Below are positions 33,013 to 43,184 of a stretch of DNA of 64,000 nucleotides, piece after piece. The translations under genes were made by a program, and so were the position numbers. The number at the start of each line of letters is the position of its first letter. Within the stretch, counting starts at the first letter, position 1. The notes under the pieces were generated by a model that had not been told where the DNA came from, made no database searches, and saw nothing but the letters and a program-made list of their open reading frames with translations. Source of the stretch: Cryptomeria japonica (Eukaryota > Streptophyta > Pinopsida > Cupressales > Cupressaceae); contig NC_081415.1 of NCBI RefSeq assembly GCF_030272615.1, positions 378,617,892 through 378,681,891 of the forward strand, read 5' to 3'.

Positions 33013-33904
33013 GGAGTATTTTGACCTATTCCCCGAAGGAGCTTCTAATTTTTCAAGACGAGGATGCTGATTGCCCTAGTCCTCTGCACTTTTCGCACTC
33101 CAATGGGGGATATCTTCATCTATATAAATAATGTTGATTCTGAATATCACAACTTTGTACCTTCTTCCTATACACAAAAAGAAGGGGAAATAGGTTGGGA
33201 ATATGGGTTTGCCTACGTCAAACCTTGGTTAAGGAATTAACCTTCAAAGAAATATTGCAAATACTGAAATAAACAATGGAAAGATATACCTTATATTTGT
33301 AATGATTGATAATGATTCTTTCCTTCTTGAATGTAATCACATATATTGTATGAAATGGCATGAACATGAAAAACTCCTAATCACATACACATGCTTGCAT
33401 ATGAATGATGTAATGTTTCTCCATAATAGATGAATGAAGAATATTCAACCTTGAAGACCTCTAAAAATGCTTGATGATAAACACTTCAATGCTTGAATGC
33501 TTTATTTCTTGGATGCGAAGACTTGTTAGGATTTAAATGAGTTGATTAATATGTTTATATATGATATCCTAGGTCAATTTACTGATTAGGCCGACCTCCA
33601 ATAGTCATGTTGATCCATTGACATAATTTCCTACTGGAGAGATAGGTTCGAACATTATCTTAAAAAATGGGTCCCAATGAGGGGGACGAATGTGATAGTT
33701 CCCTAGTCCTCCTCAATCATGGAACGAGATTTAGGCCGAGGAAGGAGGAAACCCCTCTGGGGAATCATTTTGTGGGTGTATTAGGCATAAAATTTGGAGT
33801 CTAGGAATTGAACGGATCCAGATAGATGATGAGGGGGAGACACACTATAGTAGGGGCACAAATATAAGGTGAAAATTGGCTTGGTGATAATTTATGATGC
33901 TACA
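33013..33904 (-). repeat. Element F 3' LTR
   Basis: Direct repeat of 49500-50388. Shared text includes GACCTATTCCC, CTCTGCACTTTTCGCACTCC, CAGGTTGGGAATA/TAGGTTGGGAATA, ATGGGTCCCAATGAGGGGGA, and the end GATGCTACA. On - the LTR starts TGTAGCATC at 33904. Confidence 0.8.
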
Positions 33905-33920
33905 TTTAGCCCCCACTTTA
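33905..33920 (-). other. Element F polypurine tract
   Basis: On -, GTTAAAGTGGGGGCTAAA lies directly before the LTR start TGTAGC. The other LTR copy is not followed by this run (it has TATAGACTTAG), as expected for a tract next to the 3' LTR only. Confidence 0.6.
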
Positions 33921-35690
33921 ACAAGAGTATGTGCCTATGCAAATACTCATGGTAAAGTATATGAAAGAGAGATGAAGAAGAGGAGTATAATCATAATGAG
34001 CATAAGACATTACTAATTTCAAGAAACTAAGCCCCCAATGTTAGGATCTTAACTGATCAAAATGCATGCAAGGGCACACAAAACAAAAAAAAAAAAAAAA
34101 GGAAAACAAAGGAAAAAGAAAAGAAAAAGAGACCAACCAAGGAAAAAGATATACAACACAAAAGCTAAAAAAACCAAAGACCTCAAGTCAACTAGCCGAA
34201 GAGACCTCAATATCAAAATGTCTCAACAACTAATATCATTCTTGAAAAATACAATCTCAAGAGCAAAGAATGCATCATCCATGAAATACAAATAGAGAAT
34301 CTTATGAGCTCATGGTAATAAAAGAAAGAGGGAAATAAATACACCATAGATGTGTTTTCTAGGTGATCCATGTTGGGGAGGAAAATAGGAATAGTATAGA
34401 TGTGTTTTTCTAGTTCCACTCATCCTTGTGCATGTGTGCAAGTGATGTTTGGTTTCAGTCTATAACACCTCATATAAGATTGTGTTCCCTTTGGTTCAAG
34501 TGTGCATCAACCTGTTTAAGACATATAATACAAATGCAAAGGGGCGAATGTCTAGTTTTGGGAACATCTCATATAAGAGTTTGTTTGCTTTAGTTCTAAG
34601 TCTGAACACCCCATTTAAGACATAAAAAAATATGATAAAATATGGTACAAAGAGGGAAATATGGGTGCCCCCCCTAAATATTTCAACATAGCCCTATATT
34701 GATGTCTTAAGGAAGCTAAGGACAAGGATACTTGCCTTCAACACTAAGGAGATATCCTCTAGGCAATAATGTCATAAATCCAACCTAAAGAGGGAATACT
34801 CTTCTAAGCAATGACAAGATAGTTTGAAAAAGAGATATCTTTCAACAAGTGTGAAGAGGATCCTTGGAGGAGAAGAGATATTTTCTCAAAAGACATCTAC
34901 CTCCAAGAGGATTTTCTTGAATAAACATAACATCTTTTACCAAAAGAGTGGAAGAGATTCTTGATGAAGGAAGACACAATTTTGACCCAATGTGAGGGGT
35001 AAATTTAAGATAGATGCACATTGCCAAGTGAGGAACAAGTTGTAGCCAAGGACAAACACCTCTTGTACACAAGAGAGAATCCTTGAGAAAACAGCCACTT
35101 CACACAAGAAATGACATCATCTCATAAGAAAACACCATTCAAAAAAGGAAAATTATATCCTTAGAAAGGATAAGAGAAATATCATTGCCCCGCAAGTGTA
35201 AGGACAATGAGAATAATTACACAACCCCTAAGGAGAGATTAGACATAAGAAAATACACAATATACTCACATGAAATAATATTCAATATAAGAAAATATAT
35301 TAATATATGTAAAATTCAACTCTAAACAAATGGTAATCTTCAATGAGAAATAGAGAAATAATTTAGAAGAAGGATCACATACTCCAATTAAGGAGAGATT
35401 AGTCATGAAAGACATACATTATATGCAAGAAAGGATATCAAAACATGAAAAATGCAACACCTAAATGGAATAGTGGAACCTTAGATAAGAAGAAGAAATA
35501 AGATAAGAATAAATGATGTTGTTGCCCCAAAATGTTTGTAATTGAAAAAGAATCACCTCTAATGATAAAGAGCTCCCAATTAAGTTAATTGTCATAGGGT
35601 GAGGAGAAACATGAGGGTGGAAAGAGTGCTAAGGCACTACTTTCTCACTAAGAAAGAGAGAAATATTAGTTGAAAGATGTATGCGAGCCC
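33921..35690 (-). other. Element F 3' internal region, no gene recognised
   Basis: A-rich on +, with an A-run at about 34085-34102 and many GAGA/AAGGA words. Open stretches here (34062-34295, Lys-rich) are reading of A-runs. No pol domain was found on either strand. Confidence 0.45.
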
Positions 35691-35697
35691 TATCAAG

Positions 35698-36484
35698 TTA
35701 TTCTTGAACAAATTCCTTAAATGTTGTACAATATCCAAGAGAATGAGAGCCACCATGATGAAAAAGACAATGCTTATTACCTTCTTTGTGCTTATTTCTA
35801 AACATTATAAAAGAAAAAATAACATTGTTATCATATTTCAATTTCCAATAAATTCTAGTGGCTAATTTCTCATGATCATAAATAGTATTAGGCATTGTCT
35901 CTTGTGATATAGAAGAAGGATTGTTAGAAGAAGAAGAATTATCATCAATAACTTTAACTATACCTATTTCAATGAGTAGAAGAAGAAGAATTATCATCAA
36001 TAACTTTAACTATACCTATTTCAATGAGTCCTTACATTCTATTTTGAAAATTGGGACAATCATTGGTATCATGATCATTAAAATGATGATATGAGAAAAA
36101 AGGAGTTTCTAAAGAAGAAGCATTTTTAGAAGAACGATGTGTCTTTTGTCTTGCAAGATGATCCTTAAAGTCTTGAATCCTAAGGATCTCATCCATAGAA
36201 GAATCATGATAATTTCCTAAACCTTTAGTATTAATTCGTGTAGGAGGGTTTATAGGGACTTTAATTCCTTTTTCAAATTTTCCAAGTCCTTGTCCTCTAA
36301 AATCTTGTTTTGATATTATGTTATAGCCACTCTTATAGGAATTCTTTAATTGAGAAGGGAGAGGAACATTATAATATATTTCTTTAAAGTTTGTATTGTA
36401 AGTATGTTTGGAAGGAATAAGGGGACAATTAGATGAAGAAGGAATATCTTGTGGAGGAGGATTTTCCTTTCTCTCATCATGCAT
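35698..36484 (-). pseudogene. Element F gag-like fragment with G-patch-like and zinc-finger-like motifs
   Basis: Two consecutive open stretches on -. The first (36484 to 36032, 150 codons) has a G-patch-like segment at about residues 53-75 (YNIISKQDFRGQGLGKFEKG, then IKVPINPPTR and TKGLGN). It ends in a Cys/His cluster with the first Cys replaced (SYHHFNDHDTNDCPNF). The second (36000 to 35698) holds CLFHHGGSHSLGYCTTFKEF at about residues 78-97, a CxxHx4Hx4C-type arrangement like the gag finger of Tat elements (a YCxFHxxxGHxTxxC pattern, from memory). A 52-bp duplication at their junction breaks the frame. The assignment to a gag/pol junction region of F is inference. Confidence 0.5.
35925..36028. 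repeat. Tandem duplication, 2 x 52 bp, identical copies
   Basis: Copies 35925-35976 and 35977-36028 read the same from TAGAAGAAGAAGAATTATCA to TATTTCAATGAG. The GAAGAAGAA start suggests replication slippage. Identical copies in otherwise decayed sequence imply a recent event. Confidence 0.9.
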
Positions 36485-36489
36485 ATCCT

Positions 36490-37127
36490 CTTTGGTTTGT
36501 TGGGAAGGAAGATCCTATCATTTAAGACCTCATATTTTCTTAATGTTATGTGAGGATGTATATCATGAATGAAATGAATAACATCATCCTCTCTACAAAT
36601 GGTTCTATGACTAAGATAGGTTCTAGAAGAATAAGGTGGTTCTAGAGAGATGGAAACACCAATATCTTGATCTTTCCCCCTTGCACTAGGGTATGTGTAT
36701 GGGAATAATATGGTGCCATGTTTCTCTTCAATTCTTTTTCTCCATTAGAGAGATAATTGATAGTAGTATTATCTTGTTCTTAATTCACATTGGATGCCCT
36801 AGGAGAGGTACAAGTATGAGGGTTTTCATTAGCATCTCTAGGATTAGGATCTACAAAAGCTTTTAGGTGATCTAGATATGAAATGCATTTGCTTAAAAAT
36901 ACCAGCATAGAAGAAAATGCAATATAAATGAAGGCTTTGAGATCTAATTTATTGATAGGAAGCAATTTGGAAATTCTAAAAATGCAATATGCCAAAGTGC
37001 TATGAATGAAAATAAGCAATGTGAATTGAAAGAAGTCCTTATCCAACATATGATTATGATAAATATAACTAAAAAGAAAAGTAATAATATGTGAAATATA
37101 AAATAAATCATATCTATTAAGTGCCAT
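36490..37127 (-). pseudogene. Element F upstream gag region, weak
   Basis: An open stretch of 115 codons on - (37127 to 36780) ends in DPNPRDANENPHTCTSPRAS and has a hydrophobic, Ile/Phe/Tyr-rich first half. A frame-broken piece at 36770-36490 follows, containing LEPPYSSRTYLSHRTICRED. Neither resembles a named domain. Position just upstream of the gag-like fragment on the same strand makes them candidates for its N-terminal part, but the hydrophobic composition may simply be AT-rich DNA. Function not known. Confidence 0.25.
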
Positions 37128-40067
37128 TGTTAATCTTTAAAATCAAATCTAAAAATTGATTTGAAAAATTAAGCAACTCACAAATCCATTTAACCAAAAT
37201 AAATTAGGGTTTTTAATGAATTAAACCTCAAATTTATGTAATATGATTAAAAAAAGACACATGAATGCAAAATTGAATATTAGAATGTTTGTAAATCAGA
37301 TCTAAAAAAATTAATTCAATTTAGACAATTCACAAGCTGAATTTTAAAATTTTAAAATTTTAAAATTAGGGTTTTTGTGATTGTAACCTCTAAATTTTTC
37401 AAATTCGATTGGAGATTAAATTTGTAAAAGTAAAATTAAATTTTAAATTACATAAAACCTCAAATTTGAGAACATAAATTAGAATTAAAGGTATAAGTCA
37501 TCAAGTTCACCAAAAATGTGCTAGGTGAAAATTAGGGTTTCCACCATTAAATGCAGTAAAACCACTAATTTTTCTTAACAGTTGTTATCCAATTTACATT
37601 CTTATGTCAATTATATATAAAATAAAAATGGGTGGAGGAAAGTTTGTTTGTTAATATAAGTTTTAAGACCTAGGTCCTTGATCTTTGTAAATCTGGTTAA
37701 AAGGGGTTCTGATAAGGGTTTAAGTATGCTCATAAATGAAAGGAGAAGTCTTCTTGTGATGATTTTGTTGTAAAAATATTTAGAAGGAAAAGCCAATTTC
37801 ATGTGACCTCATGCAAAGTAGAAATATTTGTGTTTTGACGTTGGAGGGAAAAGCAAAGTTGAAAAGTATAGTCATACATTGCTATTAGGGTTTTCTTGGT
37901 TTTCCATGAAAAGTTTTCTTTTATTTCTTTCACGGTGAATATGGAGTTTTCAAACCTATAAACTCATTTACACTTGTGTTTCATCTGAGAAATTTATGGC
38001 ATGTAATAGATCTTGTGCATGAGTATTAGTCTGATTCAAGTTTAAAATCATGGTAGAAAGGGGTGTGATGAATCATTCAGACTTCATAAGTGAAGTTACA
38101 CAAAGCTCATATAGAAACAATGAAGAGTTTGTGACAAATGGATTCTTGTGTTATAGAGAAGTCATATAATACTATTCATACTCTAGGTATTATTTTTATC
38201 CAATGTCTCTTTAATAGGTTTATGTATAGATTAGAAGAACTCTATATAAAATCAAAAATAGCTGATTAGAAGGTCTTAGGGTTTCCATGAAGTGGTTTTG
38301 AGTGATTTTTCATTAAGCCAAACTTGAGTTAATATCATGAGCAGATCTTGGTATTGAGATAATAGTACTAATATTGTCAAGGATTGTCCACATGAATATC
38401 TAAGAGAAATGATGGGAGGATTAAGATCCAAGAGGGTCATGATAGGTCAATGCTCAAAAGAAGACGTGTTTGTAGTCATTATGAAGTCACAGTCCTAAGA
38501 AATAAGTATTAGAAGCATGTAAAACATTCTTGATAGTGAATAATAATGATACAAAATTTTGAGACAAGGATGTAAGATGGCAGAGTAATCATTACCCTTG
38601 AGGGACAACTAAAGTATGAATCCCATTTGAGGATAAGGTTTTATAGTCATAGCACCATGAGAATAACCCTTCTTGTGACAATGGTTAACAAGTATGTTAT
38701 AGTCATGAAAATGACTACCAAAATTGTGTGAAAGATATAACAGTCACAACCTCAAATATAAAGGATAACAACTAGATTGTGTAGAGAGAAATGATGTAGA
38801 AGGGATAAGTTATATACTGTCAAGAAAAGGGGATAATGGTAAAATTTCAAGTAAAGAAATCAATAAAATATAGATTCAAAAGACAATGTTTATGATAGGG
38901 ATGATGACAAAATTCATAGAAGACAATTTTGAGAATGGTTGTTGCAGAGATCAATAAGGTTGTCTTTCTCATATACATCTTATCTTCAAAGAGGTTGTCA
39001 ATTAATGAAATGGTAGTGGTTATCAAATCAATGATAGTTGGGTTTAAAGAAAGTCACTATTAGAGTGAGAGTGATCAATAAAGTCCATAAATAATCTAAA
39101 CATGTAAGGGATTGGTAAATGGCAGATCAAAGATATAAAGGACAGTATGAATAGAGAATAAGAAGGGAAAGTTAAGTGACCAAAGTTAGGATAAAGAGAA
39201 ATCAAATGAAGACAAAGTTAGAGCAGTAAACTTCAATCTAAGGCCACAAAGGAAATCATTCTTGACCATTTCTCTTGTCAAGACAATATGTAGACAGAGT
39301 ACCCATGAGGGAGTAGTCCAAGAGACATGAAGCAGTGGTCAAAATCCATAGAGCTCATCAAGGTCACTATAAAGGACTATGAAGATAGATTGCAACATCA
39401 TCAAAATTATTAGAACTCCAAAGACAAGACTAAAAGCCTTCTTGACAGTCTTCATGGCAACATTACCAATAGTCACTAATAAAAGGTATCTTCCAGACCA
39501 TAGAGCACCCAAAGACTTCATGGTTGTAGTTGAGTACCTTTTTCATTGTCTTTGGAAGAGGCATCAACAAATCATTTCTGGTTTTCTTGTTCTCATGTAT
39601 GAAATATGCCACTAATTGATTGGACTAGTCAAGAGGAAGATGAGAGATTATTTTTCAAGTCACAATTTGTACTAATGATAGTCGCATAGTCATTAATGAT
39701 AGTGAACTCAGGAAACACTGTCATCACAGTAGAAAAGTTTTGAAAATATCCCAAATAGAATAATGGTGACAAAAAAAGTAGTCACAGTTCGTCTTAATAA
39801 CAATCTTAGTGCTTGGAAAAGGTAATAACATATCCGACAAAGAAAATAATAGTACTCTTTAAGAAGACTTGGTCATAGTCTCAAGAGGCTAGGTCAAATT
39901 CAAATGCAAACAAGATAGATTATTCGACTCATTTATCAATTCAAGGCTTAAAAGATGGAATTATCCTAGGTAAGACACACATTAAAGGAGATAGGTCTTG
40001 TCCCAAGCTTAGTCTAGCCCTGATTAAGTGGATCTTGAGGTTGTAGTTGGGAGTTAAAAGAGTTTGT
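37128..40067. other. Element F internal sequence, no gene recognised
   Basis: AT-rich, stops in all frames. A short ATTTTAAA tandem repeat (three units) sits near 37345-37368. Between 38000 and 40000 the text is full of AGTCAT/TCACTAT and GATGATAG-like words without a fixed period. It continues beyond element B at 48172. Read on - it would be the long leader between the 5' LTR and gag of F. Confidence 0.4.
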
Positions 40068-41250
40068 TGTTACTACTTATCAAATTGCCATTAGTTTCAT
40101 ATCCAAAGTCATACTATATATTCTAGTTAGTTAGTATTACCAAATCATGCAGTCGGTACACACAGAGAAGTCGGTATGAACAATCTAGTCGGTTATAGAA
40201 GAAAGCAATCACAGAACACAGTATTCACCGAGCTGTTTACCGAGTAATGTTTCATGGCTACCGAGCAGTAAAGTTAACTCACTGAGTTGATATTCACCAA
40301 GTGAAACGTTTTACCAGATACATTGAACCTAGACATGCACATGAAAACGTGTTACAAGATCGAGGCACATCTAACCATTTTTGCATTGGAAATTGCACTA
40401 GGAGATTGTGTATGATTACAAGGTCAATCCAACCAATGAGATATTTTGTTTAGTTATTCATTTGAAGAATCTTTTTGTAAGATCGAAGCAATGAATTAAA
40501 TCACTGTTGTAAGAGATCTATTTATACAACATGATTTTAGGGTTAGAATAGATATACAACAAGAGATGTGAGATATGTGTGTGTATGCATGAAGGAAGAC
40601 TATTACAGAGACACAGAGAGGTCACTAAGAAGGTTATCAGTGAATAGTCGAAGAACATAGTAAATAGAAGGGTTTACCGAGTTTCATTATGGGTTACCGA
40701 GGTATGCTACAAGCTAGGTAATCTTATTCTAAGCACATAGAATCTACTATAGCATTTTAGATGTAAATTTGCAGATATTTGTAATGATTCTATTGTAATA
40801 TTTGAAGTTGTAAGAGAAACCTTTAACAAGGTAAAAGACTCTAACCAAGTCTATAAATTGTAAATCCTTTAACTAGGTGCAACATTTATATAGTGTTGTA
40901 AAATCCTTTAGTAAGGTAGATCTAACTGATCTTGATACTCCTAACAGGGTAAGCTATCAGAAATAGCTAAATGTAGCTCTAACCGAGCAATCTTTATTAT
41001 TGTAGTAGTGAAGTTGCGGGTGCCATCCCCACCGCAGTTTTTCTCTCTAACCAAGAGAATCTGCGTGACCAAAATATATGTGTTATGGAGTAAATCATGT
41101 ATGATTGTTATTTGTTGATTTTAGCTTTATTTTATGTTACTACACTATTCTGTTTATGCATAATAGTAAGGTTATTATCAAAGAAAATTTTTGGAGTACT
41201 GATTCACCCCTCCCCTCTCAATACATTAGTTTTCCATATTGGGCCTAACA
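40068..41250 (+). repeat. Element B 5' LTR
   Basis: 1,183 bp, the same length as its partner. Contains several CCGAGT/CGGTA words and ends with a CACCCCTCCCCTCTCA block like that of elements A, C and D, then GGGCCTAACA. The target duplication TTTGT lies at 40063-40067. Confidence 0.92.
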
Positions 41251-41252
41251 AT

Positions 41253-41264
41253 TGGTATCAGAGC
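41253..41264 (+). other. Element B primer-binding site
   Basis: TGGTATCAGAGC two bases after the LTR end: a perfect initiator tRNA-Met-type site as used by many plant copia elements. Confidence 0.88.
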
Positions 41265-41312
41265 TTGAATCTTGGAAAAGGGTTTAACTACCTAAAGAGA
41301 AAGATCTTAGCA

Positions 41313-42665
41313 ATGGAAGGGTACAAACAATCTCGGAGGATTGTGTATCTTCAAGAAGAGCTGGATAATGCAAATTAAGTGATTGCAGACATGCAAAGGC
41401 AAATGCAAAAATCTCTGAAAGTAAGGAGAAGATTATCTGATGACTTGCAGTATTCTCAAGAGCTAGTGGAACAAATCGAGACATCATCTGAGAATAGTAT
41501 ATCTGAAGAGACATAAGAAATGATTGGAATGTTGAAAGAAAAGAACAAAGCATTGGTTGATCAACTAAAAGCAATGAAAAGAGAACATGAACATCTCAGT
41601 ACATAGATGACTGAAAATCTAGATGCATTAAGGATAGCTGAGGATAAAGCAAGAGATCTACAAAGAAAGAAACAACAACTTGAAACTCTAGTATCTGATA
41701 AGGATGATGAAATCATAAGGTTAATTGGTATTCAACAAAATATGACAGATCAACTAGGTTATGCACATCATGAAGCAATTCTAAAGAATGCTGAAAATCA
41801 ATCATTGAAACTTGAAGTATTAAGGTTGACTGGTGAACTTGAAACAAAGAAGAAATCCAAAGAATCATTGGAGAAAAGTTATGAAGCATCAAAGATGTTG
41901 GATGAGCAACTGAATACAAGAAGACTCTACAAAGATGGAGGAATCGGTTACAAAGGAAAAGAATCAATCGAGAAAGGAATTCATACTACCGAGAGAGGAG
42001 AATCATCAAAGCAAGCTAGAAACAGGAATAACATCAAAAGGAAGAAGCCTATTTGCTACTACTATGGAAATCAAGGTCATACTGCCAACATATGCCAGAT
42101 CAGAAAAGGTAAGCAATCAAATATCTCTAAGTCCAATGGATATTGTTACAATTGCAATAAATATGGTCACACACCTAATTAATGTAGGACAAAGTCTGTT
42201 AACAACTATCAGGAGGCAAAATTCAAAGGGTTTTGTAAAAACTGCAATAGATATGGACATAGTACCGAGAAGTGCTAGTTTAAGCAAAAGAACTACATGA
42301 AGTATCCACACCAAGCAAACACTAGAGGTTACCGAACTCACACAGATCCTTACCGACAATATGCAGCAGTACCATGGGATTACAATACAAGGATATGGTG
42401 TGAATGTTGTGGAAGATATGGACATATAATTGCCAACTATTTTATAAGATTTGGAATGAACAACCAGAGATCATGGAGAAATCCTGGTATGGCATGTTTT
42501 CATTGTCACAAAGCTGGACATTTAGCTGGAGATTGCAGAGATCAACCAAGAATAGACATGGAAGAGATAAAAGAAAAATTCAAGATGATATGGAAAAAGA
42601 AAGAAATTATGTCTGATGAAGAAAGCACCTTACCTACTGAGTTAGGTGCACCTATTTCAAATTAG
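41313..42665 (+). pseudogene. Element B gag-like ORF1: coiled coil plus five zinc knuckles
   Basis: One reading frame of 451 codons from ATG 41313 to TAG 42663, broken by five stops (for example at 41376, 41514, 41604, 42180 and 42276). The N-terminal half is Glu/Lys/Leu-rich with long heptad-like stretches (EELDNAN, MLKEKNKALVDQLKAMKREH, DLQRKKQQLETLVSDKDDEI), predicting a coiled coil. The C-terminal half has five CCHC knuckles starting at 42054, 42144, 42234, 42399 and 42495 (CYYYGNQGHTANIC, CYNCNKYGHTPN then stop and C, CKNCNRYGHSTEKC, CECCGRYGHIIANY, CFHCHKAGHLAGDC). Knuckles 1 and 4 have one Cys changed to Tyr. The UBN2-type N-terminal core of ordinary copia gag was not recognised. It should bind element RNA. 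Confidence 0.8.
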
Positions 42666-43184
42666 TCAAGAAAAGGTATGAAGGGACTGCATTCTCTAAA
42701 AGTTAAATCATAATAGTTCCTATTCTATTATGTACAAAATTCAAAATCTACATAGTTAAGATGCAATTAGTCAGTTTATATACTATACAGGAAACCTGTC
42801 AAGTCAGTGTATACAGGAAACCTGTCAAGTTGATTAATAAAGAAAAGTTGGGTACTCGGTTAAAATAGAAAAAGGAGTAAATCGGTAAAAGGTGAACCAA
42901 GTGCATTTAATGTCACCTAACTTGCACGGAGCCCGATGAGGTATTTTTGAGTACTTAAAAGTGTTTTTGCGGTCATTTTCATTCACCCAAGTTTTTGAGA
43001 AGCAGAGAAAAGTGAATCAAAGCGATCAAACTTCATTCAGAGAGAATTTTGAGGTATTTACATTAATCTATTCACTGTTTAGCTGGTTTCTGATCTAGTC
43101 AAATTGCTATTGTCTACCAAGTGTGAAGTGTCAGTCACTTGTAAACCCTAAGGATAACTTGTCAATTCTTACCCGAAACCTACC
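42666..43184 (+). promoter_or_regulatory. Element B spacer between ORF1 and ORF2, possible ORF2 leader or promoter
   Basis: 519 bp without coding signal. Two 26-bp tandem copies of a palindromic unit (ACAGGAAACCTGT) lie at 42784-42835. A TTAAAA word near 42956 is followed about 25 bp on by TCATTTTCATTC, and a CT/A-rich stretch then leads to ACCATGG at 43183-43189, a good plant start context. It could be an internal promoter with a 5' untranslated leader. This is inference from sequence pattern only. Confidence 0.35.

Noticed and set aside
34062-34295. Lys-rich 77-codon frame as a basic nuclear protein
   Set aside because: It reads through an A-run and GAAAAAGA-type low complexity with no domain.
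36780-37127. Hydrophobic 115-codon frame as a possible membrane or env protein
   Set aside because: Composition is what AT-rich DNA gives in this frame, with no clear signal peptide or stop-transfer pattern. Kept only as a weak upstream gag region.
41253-41264. TGGTATCAGAGC sites as tRNA gene fragments
   Set aside because: They are 12-bp primer-binding sites next to LTR ends, without any tRNA cloverleaf around them.
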